Assembly (NCBI RefSeq): GCF_014334015.1
Contig: NZ_CP060488.1
Coordinates: 1,074,501-1,138,500, forward strand
Source of the DNA: Bacteroides sp. M10
Lineage (GTDB): Bacteria > Bacteroidota > Bacteroidia > Bacteroidales > Bacteroidaceae
Direction: 5' to 3'
DNA length: 64,000 nt
Under the pieces are notes generated by a model. The model searched no databases, was not told the origin of the DNA, and was given only the letters and a program-made list of their open reading frames with translations. How positions within the stretch are numbered: the stretch's first letter is position 1; each line of letters begins with the position of its first letter. A program made the translations under genes and the position numbers. Of the stretch, positions 29,002-37,887 are shown piece by piece.

Positions 29002-29075
29002 GGACTTGTAGCTCAGTTGGTTAGAGCAACAGACTCATAATCTGGAGGTCCCTGGTTCAAGCCCAGGCTGGTCCA
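29002..29075 (+). tRNA. tRNA with CAT anticodon (tRNA-Met, or tRNA-Ile2)
   Basis: The 74-nt gene folds as a cloverleaf: acceptor GGACTTG/CTGGTCC, D arm GCTC/GAGC with GTTGGTTA loop, anticodon loop CTCATAA (anticodon CAT at 29036-29038) and T arm CCTGG TTCAAGC CCAGG. The discriminator is A; CCA is not fully encoded (CCACA follows). There is a T-T mismatch at acceptor pair 6-67 and an A-G mismatch at 27-43. CAT may serve elongator Met or, if lysidine-modified, Ile (ATA); sequence alone does not decide. Its 3' half is the island's integration site. Confidence 0.93.
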
Positions 29076-29076
29076 C
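29034..29076 (+). repeat. attL: 43-bp core inside the tRNA 3' half
   Basis: The 43 bases from the anticodon loop (CTCATAATCTGG...) to GGTCCAC are repeated exactly at 52275-52317. Sequence diverges immediately on both sides. The island is inserted so that this left copy keeps the tRNA gene whole. Confidence 0.95.
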
Positions 29077-29086
29077 ATTAAAAATC

Positions 29087-29117
29087 AAGCAGTTACGAAT
29101 TTCGTAGCTGCTTTTTT
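29087..29117 (+). terminator. element-encoded terminator after the tRNA
   Basis: A 13-bp stem (29087-29099 with 29101-29113, one T-G pair) is followed by six T. It replaces the host terminator that was moved to 52321-52357 by the insertion. Confidence 0.75.
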
Positions 29118-29125
29118 CTTGCTCT

Positions 29126-29175
29126 TGCGTAAACAATGCGTAAACAAACTGTTTGAGTTGGTTATGTTTACGCAT
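29126..29175. repeat. integrase arm-type sites, left end
   Basis: Two direct copies of TGCGTAAACA (29126-29135 and 29137-29146) and one inverted copy (TGTTTACGCA, 29165-29174) lie 50-100 bp inside attL. The direct pair recurs at the right end (52138-52161). Confidence 0.7.
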
Positions 29176-29275
29176 AGAACTTCTGTGAAACTCCATGCAA
29201 TCCTATATCATGTTTATCAAGGCAGGTAGTCAATGTGCTCATACATGACGGTTAAATAAATTCAAATATATCCTA

Positions 29276-29311
29276 TTTGCATCTGATTTATAGAATAATA
29301 TTGTAGTTTTG
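29276..29311 (+). promoter_or_regulatory. candidate integrase promoter
   Basis: TTTG at 29276-29279 and TAGTTTTG at 29304-29311 resemble -33 and -7 boxes, although the 24-bp spacing is a few bases long. It would give a leader of about 365 nt before the integrase. Confidence 0.4.
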
Positions 29312-29677
29312 TACTGCATAATGCATTTGTGGCAAGCCATGACCATTATAGTGCTCTTTCTTGAAAAAGGAAAGTGAGTTTGCCTAACCATCGTGGGAGG
29401 GTTATCCCATTCCGATGAATCAATGCGTAGAGGGAATGCCAGTCGGAGGGTGTTCTACGACAAACGAAACGCGAGAGTTGCTTCAGGGGTTGAGACCGAT
29501 AAGCATAAGCCCGGCTACCAGTCAGCGACAGAAGACAACGAGATTGCACCGCTGCATATAACAACAATGTTTTTATCCACCTAAGGATAGGGACTTAGTG
29601 GTTATATGCAGCGTTTTGTGTATGTATGCCTCACATTGCAAAGCGTCTGTGTTCAGAGGTTATGTTGAACATAAACA
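29312..29677 (+). ncRNA. candidate structured leader or small RNA upstream of the integrase
   Basis: No good ORF covers this stretch. It ends in a long-range 13-bp perfect pairing (CGCTGCATATAAC at 29550-29562 with GTTATATGCAGCG at 29601-29613). Inside it is a second stem (CCAC-CTAAG against CTTAG-TGG, about 29577-29602), and TTTTGTG follows. The central part (29390-29550) is GC-richer and lacks coding features. It may be a regulatory RNA or attenuator controlling the integrase; this is inference. Confidence 0.4.
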
Positions 29678-31177
29678 ATGAATGCAATGGAAAAACTGAC
29701 AAAGTCCATGTCCCTTTTCAAAGAACGGAATTGTTCTGTCTCTATCGTGTTGGATTCACGCACTCGCAGAAAGAATGCGTATGAGTTCCCTTTATCCCTA
29801 CGTTTCACAATTGACCGCAAGTTCTTTTATCTTACAGTTGGAAGTTCTTTTACTGAGAAAAAGTTTTCGGACATCTGCAATGCGACTAAATGCAAGAGCG
29901 AGAACTACAAACTTCAAAAGGAATGGAAAGATACCATTACTCCCAAATACAAGGATATTCTGACGAACCTGAACAAGGGCGGTATCCTGACATTTGAAAT
30001 GGTACGTCAATGTATCATGGGCGAAGGAGTGGTGCTTTTTAATGAGGACACAACAAAGGCTCAATCCTTTGTTAGTGTATGGGAGCAAGTCATTCACGAA
30101 CTACGCACAGACGACGGTGGAGTGCGTTTTACCACAGCAGAGAGCTATGAGTGTTCGCTCAAATCATTCAGAAAGATACTCGGAACAGATGTGGTCAAGG
30201 GATTCTGTATCAGTGCCGCAGAAATCCAGAAATGGAAAGAGGGGATGCACAATGGAGTGAAAGATGAAAATGGGGCAATCATTGGAAAAATCAGCGATAC
30301 TACGGCAGGAATCTATCTGCGCTGTTGCCGTGCTGTATGGAATCGGTGCATACACGAGGGCTTCCTTAAAGATGTTCCTTACCCTTTCTCTAATAAGAAG
30401 GAGAAGGGGCTTGTAAGCATACCCAAGAGTACGAAGCGCAAACAGAGTTTCTTGAACGTTAGTCAGATGACGGAACTCTACAATCTTTTTGTCTCGAAGA
30501 AATACCCCGAACACTGGTCGGAAGACTATGTGAAACGCGCACATTATTCATTGGGACTTTTCCTTGCCCAGTACCTGTGCAATGGCTTCAATATGGCTGA
30601 TGCCGGACGATTGACTTACGATAATTACTATTATCAGACAGATGGCAAGGCTTTTCGCTTCAACCGAAAGAAAACTTCCCGAAGAAGTGCTGACGGTTCC
30701 GAGGTAATAGTTCCCATCATCCCTCCTTTACAATATGTGTTAGACGAAGTGGCGGCACCTCCGACTCGGGGCGGTCTGGTTTTTCCCCATATATTAAAAG
30801 GTGCGGAAACAGAAGAACTGCGCCGTAAATACACCATGCAAGAAAACTCAAATGTAAAAGACCGCATCATCAAGATATGCCATGAAGCACTGCACTGGGA
30901 CAAGTCCATCCGTCCGTCCGGTACATGGTGTCGTCACTCGTTTGCCACCAACCTGCATAATGCAGGGGTAGATATGGATTATATCTCTGAAAGTATGGGG
31001 CATTCATCTTCCGAGCATGCAATCACCCAAATATACATTGAACATTACCCTCTGGAAATTCAGATGGAGAATAACTCAAAGCTGTTAAACTTGGAAGAAT
31101 CTTCTGCAAGGGATGTGTTGTTGGCGAAACTGGCAAGTATGTCCACGGAAGAATTGGCCAAATTGTTTACACGATAA
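29678..31177 (+). CDS. tyrosine-type site-specific recombinase (integrase of the element)
   Basis: The 499-residue protein has an N-terminal arm-binding region, a SAM-like core-binding domain (about 125-235) and a C-terminal catalytic domain (about 270-465). Catalytic motifs: the second Arg in TWCRHSFATNLH, where the usual H of HxxR is Thr; His in SMGHSSSEHAITQ; and nucleophile Tyr in TQIYIEHY (near residue 455). The first Arg is not evident: the motif reads CNGFNMADAGRL. This loss is also known from IntDOT-like Bacteroides integrases. It lies beside attL, as expected of the enzyme that made this insertion. Confidence 0.93.
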   Translation: MNAMEKLTKSMSLFKERNCSVSIVLDSRTRRKNAYEFPLSLRFTIDRKFFYLTVGSSFTEKKFSDICNATKCKSENYKLQKEWKDTITPKYKDILTNLNKGGILTFEMVRQCIMGEGVVLFNEDTTKAQSFVSVWEQVIHELRTDDGGVRFTTAESYECSLKSFRKILGTDVVKGFCISAAEIQKWKEGMHNGVKDENGAIIGKISDTTAGIYLRCCRAVWNRCIHEGFLKDVPYPFSNKKEKGLVSIPKSTKRKQSFLNVSQMTELYNLFVSKKYPEHWSEDYVKRAHYSLGLFLAQYLCNGFNMADAGRLTYDNYYYQTDGKAFRFNRKKTSRRSADGSEVIVPIIPPLQYVLDEVAAPPTRGGLVFPHILKGAETEELRRKYTMQENSNVKDRIIKICHEALHWDKSIRPSGTWCRHSFATNLHNAGVDMDYISESMGHSSSEHAITQIYIEHYPLEIQMENNSKLLNLEESSARDVLLAKLASMSTEELAKLFTR

Positions 31178-31190
31178 TACGACTTTGAAG

Positions 31191-32435
31191 ATGATAAATT
31201 TCATAGAGAAAATAAGTGACTACTTCAAGAGGAAAGATCACGCAGATATGGCTATTCATGCATGGAAATCAGCTCATGAAGAGTCGTATGCCGATTTCTG
31301 TAAACGCATGGACGCTGTAGGCAAGGGGAACTTATCTGTTTTGATGGATATATACCAGATGATGCGGGATTGTACACCGCCCGAAGCCTTAATGCTGTAT
31401 AACTGGCTTTCTGATTTCATGAATGGCAAAGATGTACAGAATATAGCCGATCAACAGTGGGCTGGTAGATATACAGATATTATAGCCCAATGTATCACTA
31501 ACAAACGGCTGTGGATAGGTATCAATGTAAAAACGGGCACAGTAGAGTTACTCACATCTCCAAAGTCAGAACTACTGATGGTTCGTTCTGAAACACCTAT
31601 TGAAATTTGGAACCGTCTGCCACAGGAAACGAGAGCCTATTTGACAGGACAGTTGGATGTACTCATAAGGAATAGTAAAGGATGCTATCTGATGAGCAAA
31701 CTGGAAAGAAAGATGGTGTACCAATCCCTGACGTACATCTTACGAATCATTATCCTTTCTCATGCTGTTTTTGTTGGTGGGCTAATGGCTAATCTGTATG
31801 ATTATGTGATGGAAAAGAAAGAAACATTGGCTTATTGTATGTATTATTTCGTGGTATTTGACCATGGTCTTTCACGTATGGCCAAGTTACTTGACTGCCT
31901 GTTGAACAATGGTGAGGTTGATAATGGCGACATGATTTTGATTAAATCATGCGTTGCTGCTCTTGTAACTCAAAGCATCGAAATGGGGACTGAAAGCAAA
32001 GCCGGATGGGAAGATGCTGTGGAAACCTGTAATCCAGAAATATGGAAAGAAGTGATGTTTGCCTTGCGAAAAGTAAAAGGCAGACGGGGAAATCGAAAGG
32101 TAGTACAATCACTGGATGATATTCTTACAGGAGATAAGGTGCATATCAAGCAGGGAATCCGTCTTTTTCTTGAAGAGAACACTGAGGACATAAGCCTTGC
32201 CTACCTGTTGAAAGCATTGGTAAAAGCAGGAATGGTGAAAGCCTCTATAAGATACATGACATTCCATCGTGCCATAGAGCAGTTCTCCCAACGACATTAC
32301 GGACACGATATACCACAGAAACGATATGGTGAAATCAAGGATATGACTTTGAACTCGCCTCAGAGAGGAAGCAGTTATACCAAGGCAAAACGAATAATAG
32401 ACCGATGGTCGGAGTATTTTATCAATAACGGGTAG
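31191..32435 (+). CDS. hypothetical protein of Bacteroides mobile elements (DUF6043-like)
   Basis: The 414-residue protein starts at the ATG at 31191, 13 bp after the integrase stop; a longer frame from 31113 would overlap the integrase and is less likely. It is mostly helical with one hydrophobic stretch (ILRIIILSHAVFVGGLMANLY, in two pieces). I see no catalytic motif. Its place directly behind a tyrosine integrase matches, from memory, a family annotated DUF6043, but that name needs checking. A role in excision or element control is possible. Confidence 0.7.
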   Translation: MINFIEKISDYFKRKDHADMAIHAWKSAHEESYADFCKRMDAVGKGNLSVLMDIYQMMRDCTPPEALMLYNWLSDFMNGKDVQNIADQQWAGRYTDIIAQCITNKRLWIGINVKTGTVELLTSPKSELLMVRSETPIEIWNRLPQETRAYLTGQLDVLIRNSKGCYLMSKLERKMVYQSLTYILRIIILSHAVFVGGLMANLYDYVMEKKETLAYCMYYFVVFDHGLSRMAKLLDCLLNNGEVDNGDMILIKSCVAALVTQSIEMGTESKAGWEDAVETCNPEIWKEVMFALRKVKGRRGNRKVVQSLDDILTGDKVHIKQGIRLFLEENTEDISLAYLLKALVKAGMVKASIRYMTFHRAIEQFSQRHYGHDIPQKRYGEIKDMTLNSPQRGSSYTKAKRIIDRWSEYFINNG

Positions 32436-32452
32436 TTGGAAAATCCAGCTAT

Positions 32453-32567
32453 CCGTATTTTGTCCGCAAACATCTGTTGAAATACGGTCGGTAAAATTAA
32501 AGTGTAAATAAACCGACCGATACGCAGAGTTTCATACACCACCTTTGCTTGTGAAATCGGTTTCACA
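32453..32567. promoter_or_regulatory. cluster of three inverted repeats before the DUF3853 gene
   Basis: Three perfect inverted repeats follow each other: CCGTATTT/AAATACGG (32453-32460 with 32480-32487), CGGTCGGT/ACCGACCG (32485-32492 with 32512-32519) and TGTGAAA/TTTCACA (32550-32556 with 32561-32567). The first two share bases, so they cannot both form. They could be operators for the DUF3853 or winged-helix protein, or part of a replication origin. Confidence 0.5.
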
Positions 32568-32614
32568 GAGTTGAACCGAGGCTTAAATTATTCAATAATC
32601 AAACAAGTAAAGAC

Positions 32615-32935
32615 ATGGAAGAAAACTTCAATCTCAACCAGCTACTTCAGAAGCCCATCGCCATGATGACGGGCGAAGAACTTTGTTTTCTTATCACCAA
32701 GAGTGTGGAAGCCAGCGAAAAGCCCACTATCCAAACAGCATCCAAAGGCAATTACTATGGGATAGAGGGGATTGCCCGTATTTTCGGATGTAGTGTCCCC
32801 ACTGCCAACCGCATCAAAAAGAGCGGCATCATAGACAAGGCTATCACACAGATAGGACGAAAGATTGTGGTGGACGCAGACCTTGCGCTGTCTTTGGCAA
32901 AGGAATCAGGTGGAATCCGTATTAAAGAGCAGTAG
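32615..32935 (+). CDS. DUF3853-family helix-turn-helix protein
   Basis: The 106-residue protein has a basic helix-turn-helix in its C-terminal half (GIEGIARIFGCSVPTANRIKKSGIIDKAITQIGRKIVVDADLALSLA, about residues 48-95), like MerR/excisionase-type DNA-binding domains. DUF3853 proteins are typical of Bacteroides mobilizable and conjugative elements and usually precede the VapE-like primase, as here (2-bp gap). It is a candidate excisionase or regulator. Confidence 0.82.
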   Translation: MEENFNLNQLLQKPIAMMTGEELCFLITKSVEASEKPTIQTASKGNYYGIEGIARIFGCSVPTANRIKKSGIIDKAITQIGRKIVVDADLALSLAKESGGIRIKEQ

Positions 32936-32936
32936 T

Positions 32937-34322
32937 ATGGATGGAATTTGGAAACAGCAGCTGACAACAGACAGCTACGGGAATCCTGTCCGTTCCATCA
33001 GTAACCTTAGACTCATTTTTACATCGGACGAAAATTTGAGGTTGATAAAGTACGATACCTTTTGTCAAGACGATGTATGTTTCAGCCCTTTGTTCCGAAA
33101 TGTTAATGGGAATAAGGTTGATGAGGAATCAGCAGGAAAGATACAAGACTATTTGGAAAGGACATATAGACTGCGTCTGACACAGAGTAAAGTCTTTGAG
33201 ATACTGAAGACCACTTCTTCAGAACGAAGTTTTAATCCTGTACAGGAATTCATCACGCAAGAGACATGGGACAGACAGCCTCGTATAGCTACAACCATCA
33301 TAGATTATCTCGGAGCTGAGAACAATCCGCTTGTCAGGGAACAGACAAAACTGTGGTTTGTGGCGGCTGTGGCACGTGTATTCTGTCCCGGTTGCAAGTT
33401 TGACAACGTACTGACCTTGCCCGGTCCGCAGGGTATCGGGAAAAGCACCTTTTTCAAGACCATCAGTGGAAAGTGGTTTAACGACTCGTTCTCTTTCGCC
33501 AGTGGCGATAAGGAGAAAGTAGAAACCATAACCAATGGCTGGATTATTGAAATCAGTGAGTTGAATGGTTTGAAACGGGCGAATGATGCAGAGGCAGCCA
33601 AGGCTTTTCTGAGCCGTTGCAGCGACTATATGCGTCCTGCCTACGGACATAAAGTGGTGGAGTTTATGCGACATAATGTCTTTGAGGCTACTACCAATGA
33701 GACAAACTTCCTGCAAGGAGACAATGGAAACCGCCGCTAGTGGATAATTCCAGTCAAAGGCAATGGTCATGTATCCGAATGGCTGGATACTCTACAATGC
33801 GCTGTTCCCCAACTTTGGGCAGAAGCATACGCCTATTATCGGCAAGGGATGAAACTTTACTTGACAACAGACATGGAATTTAAAGCCAACGAGATACAGG
33901 TGCAACATTCCAGCATCCTTGTTGACCCCATCATGGAAGATTTGGAGATGTTCTTGGAGCGTGAGGTACCCATGCAGTATGCAAGTTGGACCATTCCTAC
34001 CCGACTGGCTTATCAAAAAGGGGCATACTCAGAGCCAAACTCAACAATGACTTCACTCAACATGGTTTGCGCCCGGCAGATTATCGAGGAAATGCCTAAT
34101 GATTTGGTCAGACGCAATCCGTCCAAATACACTTCGCTATATATCAACCGCCTGATGTCAATGATTCCAAACTGGAAACGGAGCACTCAGGAGAAGGTCA
34201 AGGGCTTGCATCCTGCCTATTGCGACAAGACGGGGCGGACAAAACACCCGTGGGTGAGAGTGGGTACACCTAGTGAAAAAGCCTGTACCACATTACCAAG
34301 TGAACCGGATTTACCATTCTAA
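32937..34322 (+). pseudogene. VapE-like primase-helicase gene with in-frame TAG
   Basis: The frame encodes 461 residues of a virulence-associated E (VapE/DUF3987-like) superfamily 3 helicase. It has Walker A GPQGIGKSTFF and Walker B-like WIIEISELNGL, followed by the conserved end of the motor, ATTNETNFLQGDNGNRR. At 33738-33740 a TAG interrupts this last motif just before TGG (WIIPVKGNG). The same frame then stays open to 34322 with clear coding character (EWLDTLQCAVPQLWAEAYAYY). The start is the ATG at 32937. The truncated product (267 residues) keeps Walker A and B but loses the C-terminal part. TGG (Trp) to TAG is the simplest origin. Confidence 0.85.
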
Positions 34323-34352
34323 ATTTCAAAATAAGGGAAAAGAAAAATATCA

Positions 34353-34444
34353 TGTCCCTTTGTCCCTCTTTCCTTTGAAAAAGAATAAAAACAAAAAAAC
34401 AGAGAAAAGAGAAAGTTACAGGATATGCTTTGGGACATGGGACA
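34353..34444. repeat. TGTCCC / GGGACA repeat pairs
   Basis: TGTCCC occurs at 34353-34358 and 34361-34366. GGGACA occurs at 34432-34437 and 34439-34444. The two pairs face each other across about 65 bp of A-rich sequence, just upstream of the next gene. This could be a protein-binding or replication-linked site. Confidence 0.5.
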
Positions 34445-34458
34445 AAATAATTGAAAAC

Positions 34459-34806
34459 ATGAGAAAGGAAGAACTTATCAAACAACTGCAAGAATGTGCT
34501 CCGCTACTTGCAAATGCGGTCAGCCACATGGTAGAGTATATTCAAGACCGTTGCCCTGCGGCATATCCGAGCAAAGAACAGACCGAAGCTGTGAACGACT
34601 ACCTGCACAGTGTACATGCTGATGGAGACGGTAGTATGTCAGAAAAGAATTGCGAACACCGCCGTATCGCCTCACAGAATATCACCATTGCCGCTATCCG
34701 CATATTGGACAGCCGACAACTTGACAGGCTGCAAAACGTGCTTGACCATATCGCATACGATAGGGAGTATTATATGCCGGAGAGAGGTTGCGGAATGCAC
34801 CGTTGA
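34459..34806 (+). CDS. hypothetical protein of the element
   Basis: The 115-residue protein starts at the ATG at 34459. The frame stays open upstream to 34273, but that part overlaps the VapE end and the repeats. It is hydrophilic and mainly helical, with no signal peptide or metal motif (MRKEELIKQLQECAPLLANAV at the start). I do not recognise the family. It sits between the VapE-like and winged-helix genes on the same strand. Confidence 0.6.
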   Translation: MRKEELIKQLQECAPLLANAVSHMVEYIQDRCPAAYPSKEQTEAVNDYLHSVHADGDGSMSEKNCEHRRIASQNITIAAIRILDSRQLDRLQNVLDHIAYDREYYMPERGCGMHR

Positions 34807-34856
34807 TTTTCTCTTTTGGCTGCACCATTTATAAAACACCTTCAAACAGACAGACG

Positions 34857-35240
34857 ATGAAAACAAACTTGAATTATTGTATCGTGCTTTCGTCAGAGCA
34901 ACTTTCGTATTTGGCAGGAAGCAAGTACGGCATTGACCGCATGAAGATTTTGCACCGACTTATTGAAGCGGCTGTATTGAAAGAAACAAAGTATGCCATC
35001 AAAGGTTTTTCCACGACCTTGCAAGTGGGGCAAGCCATCCTTTCTGAGGTGGATTTGTCCAGCAAGTTGGGCTATGACAAAAAGACCATATCCCGTGTGC
35101 TTGACAAGATGAACCAGTTGGGAATTGTCGCAACCACGCAGAGTAACCGAACAAGCGTCCACACGCTGAAATGTATATCAGCATGGATGCAAGAGGGCAA
35201 CCGCATAGACAATCCTTTCTATGTCCGGCTGAAAGACTGA
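34857..35240 (+). CDS. winged-helix protein of the element, shortened by in-frame TGA
   Basis: The 127-residue protein (ATG at 34857) has a winged-helix region with SSKLGYDKKTISRVLDKMNQLGIVATTQSNRTSVHTLKC (two parts, about residues 63-110), like MarR-type or replication-initiation DNA-binding domains. It stops at TGA (35238-35240). The same frame continues for 47 more codons to TAA at 35382-35384 and reads as a convincing acidic, proline-rich tail (QDERENVPVIPEEGE... EEESDEGIPTDNMA). I therefore suspect the original protein had about 175 residues and that the TGA was TGG. The globular domain is intact and may still work. Confidence 0.7.
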   Translation: MKTNLNYCIVLSSEQLSYLAGSKYGIDRMKILHRLIEAAVLKETKYAIKGFSTTLQVGQAILSEVDLSSKLGYDKKTISRVLDKMNQLGIVATTQSNRTSVHTLKCISAWMQEGNRIDNPFYVRLKD

Positions 35241-35384
35241 CAAGATGAAAGAGAGAATGTGCCTGTTATACCAGAAGAAGGCGAACTGCTTTCCCTTTCT
35301 TCTTTCCCTTCTGTTTCAGTTCCTCCACAGCCTGCGGCAGAGGAAGAATCTGATGAGGGTATTCCGACAGATAATATGGCATAA

Positions 35385-35556
35385 CCATATCGGGGAAGCT
35401 ATGTGTCCGAAGTTGTTGTATATAGTATTGCAAGAAGTTCCTATGTCGCACAAATTCGCTCCGCTTATTCGTACCACATAGGCATATGCCGGCAGTCGCA
35501 AGCTCCCACCGTGCTGTCCCTTTTTAATTGATGTTTTACTCATAGCATAACAGAGT
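35385..35556. other. candidate oriT region upstream of the mobilization genes
   Basis: This non-coding gap precedes the mobC-like gene and contains the 10-bp palindrome GGCATATGCC (35481-35490) followed by a GC-rich stretch (GGCAGTCGCAAGCTCCCACC). Origins of transfer in Bacteroides mobilizable elements usually lie just upstream of mob genes. No nic site can be fixed from the sequence alone. Confidence 0.4.
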
Positions 35557-35931
35557 ATGAAGAAAAAAAAGAATACAGACAAGAAAATCACAAGGCGCAC
35601 CCTGCGGCTTGAAGCCAGAGTAACGGAACAAGAATACACCCAAGTGGCGGAACTTGCTAAGACCTGTGGTTTGTCTATGAGCGGTTATATACGGCGTACT
35701 GCTTTGGGGCAACACCCACGGCAACGGTTGACTAACCGTGAAGTGGAAGCTCTGTGCAGCCTGACGGATGCAAGGGGTGACCTTATCCGTATTGCGGCAG
35801 CTGTGAAATCCATTCAAGCGGATAAACGGGCAATCTATTTCAGCGATACCCGGTTTGTGGAGCAATGGATGAGAGCTGCTACTCAGCTTATCAATCGCTG
35901 GAGCCAGATAGAAAATTACCTTACTGAATAA
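35557..35931 (+). CDS. MobC-like relaxosome accessory protein
   Basis: The 124-residue basic protein has an N-terminal ribbon-helix-helix (RTLRLEARVTEQEYTQVAELAKTCGLSMSGYIRRTAL, read in two parts, about residues 14-50). The C-terminal helical region (RIAAAVKSIQADKRAIYF) is seen in MobC/MobA proteins of Bacteroides. These bind oriT and help the relaxase open the DNA. The relaxase gene follows after 15 bp. Confidence 0.88.
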   Translation: MKKKKNTDKKITRRTLRLEARVTEQEYTQVAELAKTCGLSMSGYIRRTALGQHPRQRLTNREVEALCSLTDARGDLIRIAAAVKSIQADKRAIYFSDTRFVEQWMRAATQLINRWSQIENYLTE

Positions 35932-35946
35932 ATTCCCTCACCTATT

Positions 35947-37137
35947 ATGATAGCAAAAGCCTCCACCATATCGCATGGCGCAAATGCCATAAGATATTCC
36001 GTCAACAAGGAGAAAGCAGATATAGTCAAAGCCAATCTCTTGCCCGATAATATCTCACCGGAAGCAATGTACGGACGGATGATGCTCGTACAGAGAAAGT
36101 TTGCCGAGAATATCAACAAGGGCAGACCGCTTGGCAGGAATGTAATAAGAATTGAGATTTCCCCATCCGAAGAAGAAAGCCGAGGATGGACAATGAATGA
36201 TTGGGCAAGTTTGTCAAATGAGTTCATCCGTGTGTTTGATTCCATTGACCTCTCCGGCAAGACCAAACGGGCTTCCTCAAAGCAGACTAACCTCAAAGGT
36301 TCGCAATACATAGCCGCCCTGCATCGTGATTCCAAAAGTGGCATTCTCCATCTGCACATTGATGCCAACCGTGTGGACATGGAAGGCAGAATAAACGACA
36401 GCCATAAGATTGGTGAGAGGGCTGTCATGGCTGCGAATATCATCAACGAAAGACGCGGCTGGATGCAATCTGAAGAAATAGGCATACGGCATAGGCAAGA
36501 AATCTCAGTCTGTTGTATGGAGATACTTCGCAAGATGGACAAATTCAGTTGGAAACAGTATGAAGCAGAACTGACAAAACGGGGCTACAAAGTACATTTG
36601 CAAGAGAAAGAAAGTGGCGGTGTTTACGGTTATTCCATCAAACGCGGCAACTCCATTTATAAATCATCGGTGCTAGGTATAGGACGAAGCCTTACCCCAT
36701 CAAAGATAGAGGCTACTTAGGCGAAACTCCATCCGCAGGAGAGGAAGTCCGAACCGACAAAACCTATTTCCCAACAAACACGGACAGCAGATATTACTCC
36801 TATTTCACAGCCTGTGATAAAGCACTACAATATAGCGACAGACGAATATCACAGTTACCATGTGGAGATACCCGAAGCGGCAGACAATATCATCCGACAG
36901 AATTGTTCTTTGGAGGAAGCACATCCATTAGCTAAACTGGAAGAAATACAGCACACGGCTCTTTTGCTCTTTGCAGGATATTTGGATGCTGCTACAAGTA
37001 TGGCGACATCAAGTGGTGGTGGCTCTGATACAGGAGGTTGGGGAAGAGATAAGGACGAGGATGAACTTGAATGGGCGCGTCGTTGTGCAAGAATGGCAAA
37101 CAGCATGTGTAAACGCAGAAAAGGACTTCACAGATAA
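35947..37137 (+). pseudogene. relaxase/mobilization nuclease gene with in-frame TAG
   Basis: The frame encodes about 396 residues of a MobB/VirD2-type relaxase. The His-rich metal motif is visible in GILHLHIDANRVD (about residues 135-147), and the N-terminus MIAKASTISHGANAIRYSVNKEKA is typical of Bacteroides relaxases (short start shown). TAG at 36718-36720 follows IEAT. The same frame then continues as AKLHPQERKSEPTKP to TAA at 37135-37137, and its last part includes a Gly/Ser-rich stretch. The nuclease domain (257 residues) is complete, so DNA nicking could persist. TGG (Trp) to TAG is the simplest change. Confidence 0.85.
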
Positions 37138-37161
37138 ATGAACCATTAAAAAGCAAGAATC

Positions 37162-37704
37162 ATGGGAATTAGAAAATCAAACATCACTCCATCAATAAAC
37201 GTTGATGATATGCTTAAGTCGGCTGAAATAAGCCATGAAATAGAGGCAGAGAAACAAGATGTCGACAAGCTACTTGTAGAAATACGTGAGGCGAAAGAGA
37301 CTTTATTGAAAATCCAGCAAGACCTTCAGAATGTTATCAAAGCAGAGGATGATGTCACAGTGGCATTAAAGGCTGCTATTGATAGTTCCGACAATATCAT
37401 CAACGGCATTTGCAATGCGATTGTAAAAGCAGAACGAAACACACAGTTCAAGGCTACTATAAAATCTGAGCATCTTGCTCAGCTTCAACAACTTTTAGAT
37501 AAAGCTATCGAGACATGGAAGACCATGTTGGAAAATCATTGTTCCAAACAGGCAAAGATGCTAACTGAGCATGAGTTCAATATGCGCAAAATCCTCAGAC
37601 GGAACGAGGGTATTTGGTTCTCTGACTTTTGGATGAAAGTCTTGGGGATATTTTTGTTCGTTTACACAGTGACATTAGTGCTGGTTGCATATTGTGTTAC
37701 ATGA
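37162..37704 (+). CDS. coiled-coil protein with C-terminal membrane anchor
   Basis: The 180-residue protein has a long heptad-like helical stretch (about residues 20-130, EIEAEKQDVDKLLVEIREAKE) and one C-terminal membrane helix (VLGIFLFVYTVTLVLVAYC, about 160-178). It follows the relaxase gene by 24 bp on the same strand, where other elements encode a third mobilization protein. A link between relaxosome and membrane is possible; no named family is recognised. Confidence 0.7.
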   Translation: MGIRKSNITPSINVDDMLKSAEISHEIEAEKQDVDKLLVEIREAKETLLKIQQDLQNVIKAEDDVTVALKAAIDSSDNIINGICNAIVKAERNTQFKATIKSEHLAQLQQLLDKAIETWKTMLENHCSKQAKMLTEHEFNMRKILRRNEGIWFSDFWMKVLGIFLFVYTVTLVLVAYCVT

Positions 37705-37799
37705 AACATCATGTGCAATGTAACAGACTGCTACCTGAATGTGTCATGGATTATTTAGAGGATAGTTGACAGGTAATCCTGAGCCTTATCCTATGTGTA

Positions 37800-37824
37800 C
37801 AGGCTGGGTATTGAACCCAGCCTG
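37800..37824. terminator. hairpin between convergent mobilization and defence genes
   Basis: A 9-bp perfect stem CAGGCTGGG / CCCAGCCTG with a 7-nt loop lies in the 183-bp gap between convergent genes. The T-tract is weak on both sides, so efficiency is uncertain. Confidence 0.55.
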
Positions 37825-37887
37825 ATATTATTTCATCAACACGGCATCATGATATAGTTCTGTTTTCGTTCTCTTTATTAGACTTTA

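Noticed and set aside
35245..35481. 78-residue ORF after the winged-helix gene
   Set aside because: Its composition (runs of Phe, Leu and Arg) does not look like protein. The other frame, which continues the winged-helix gene, reads much better.
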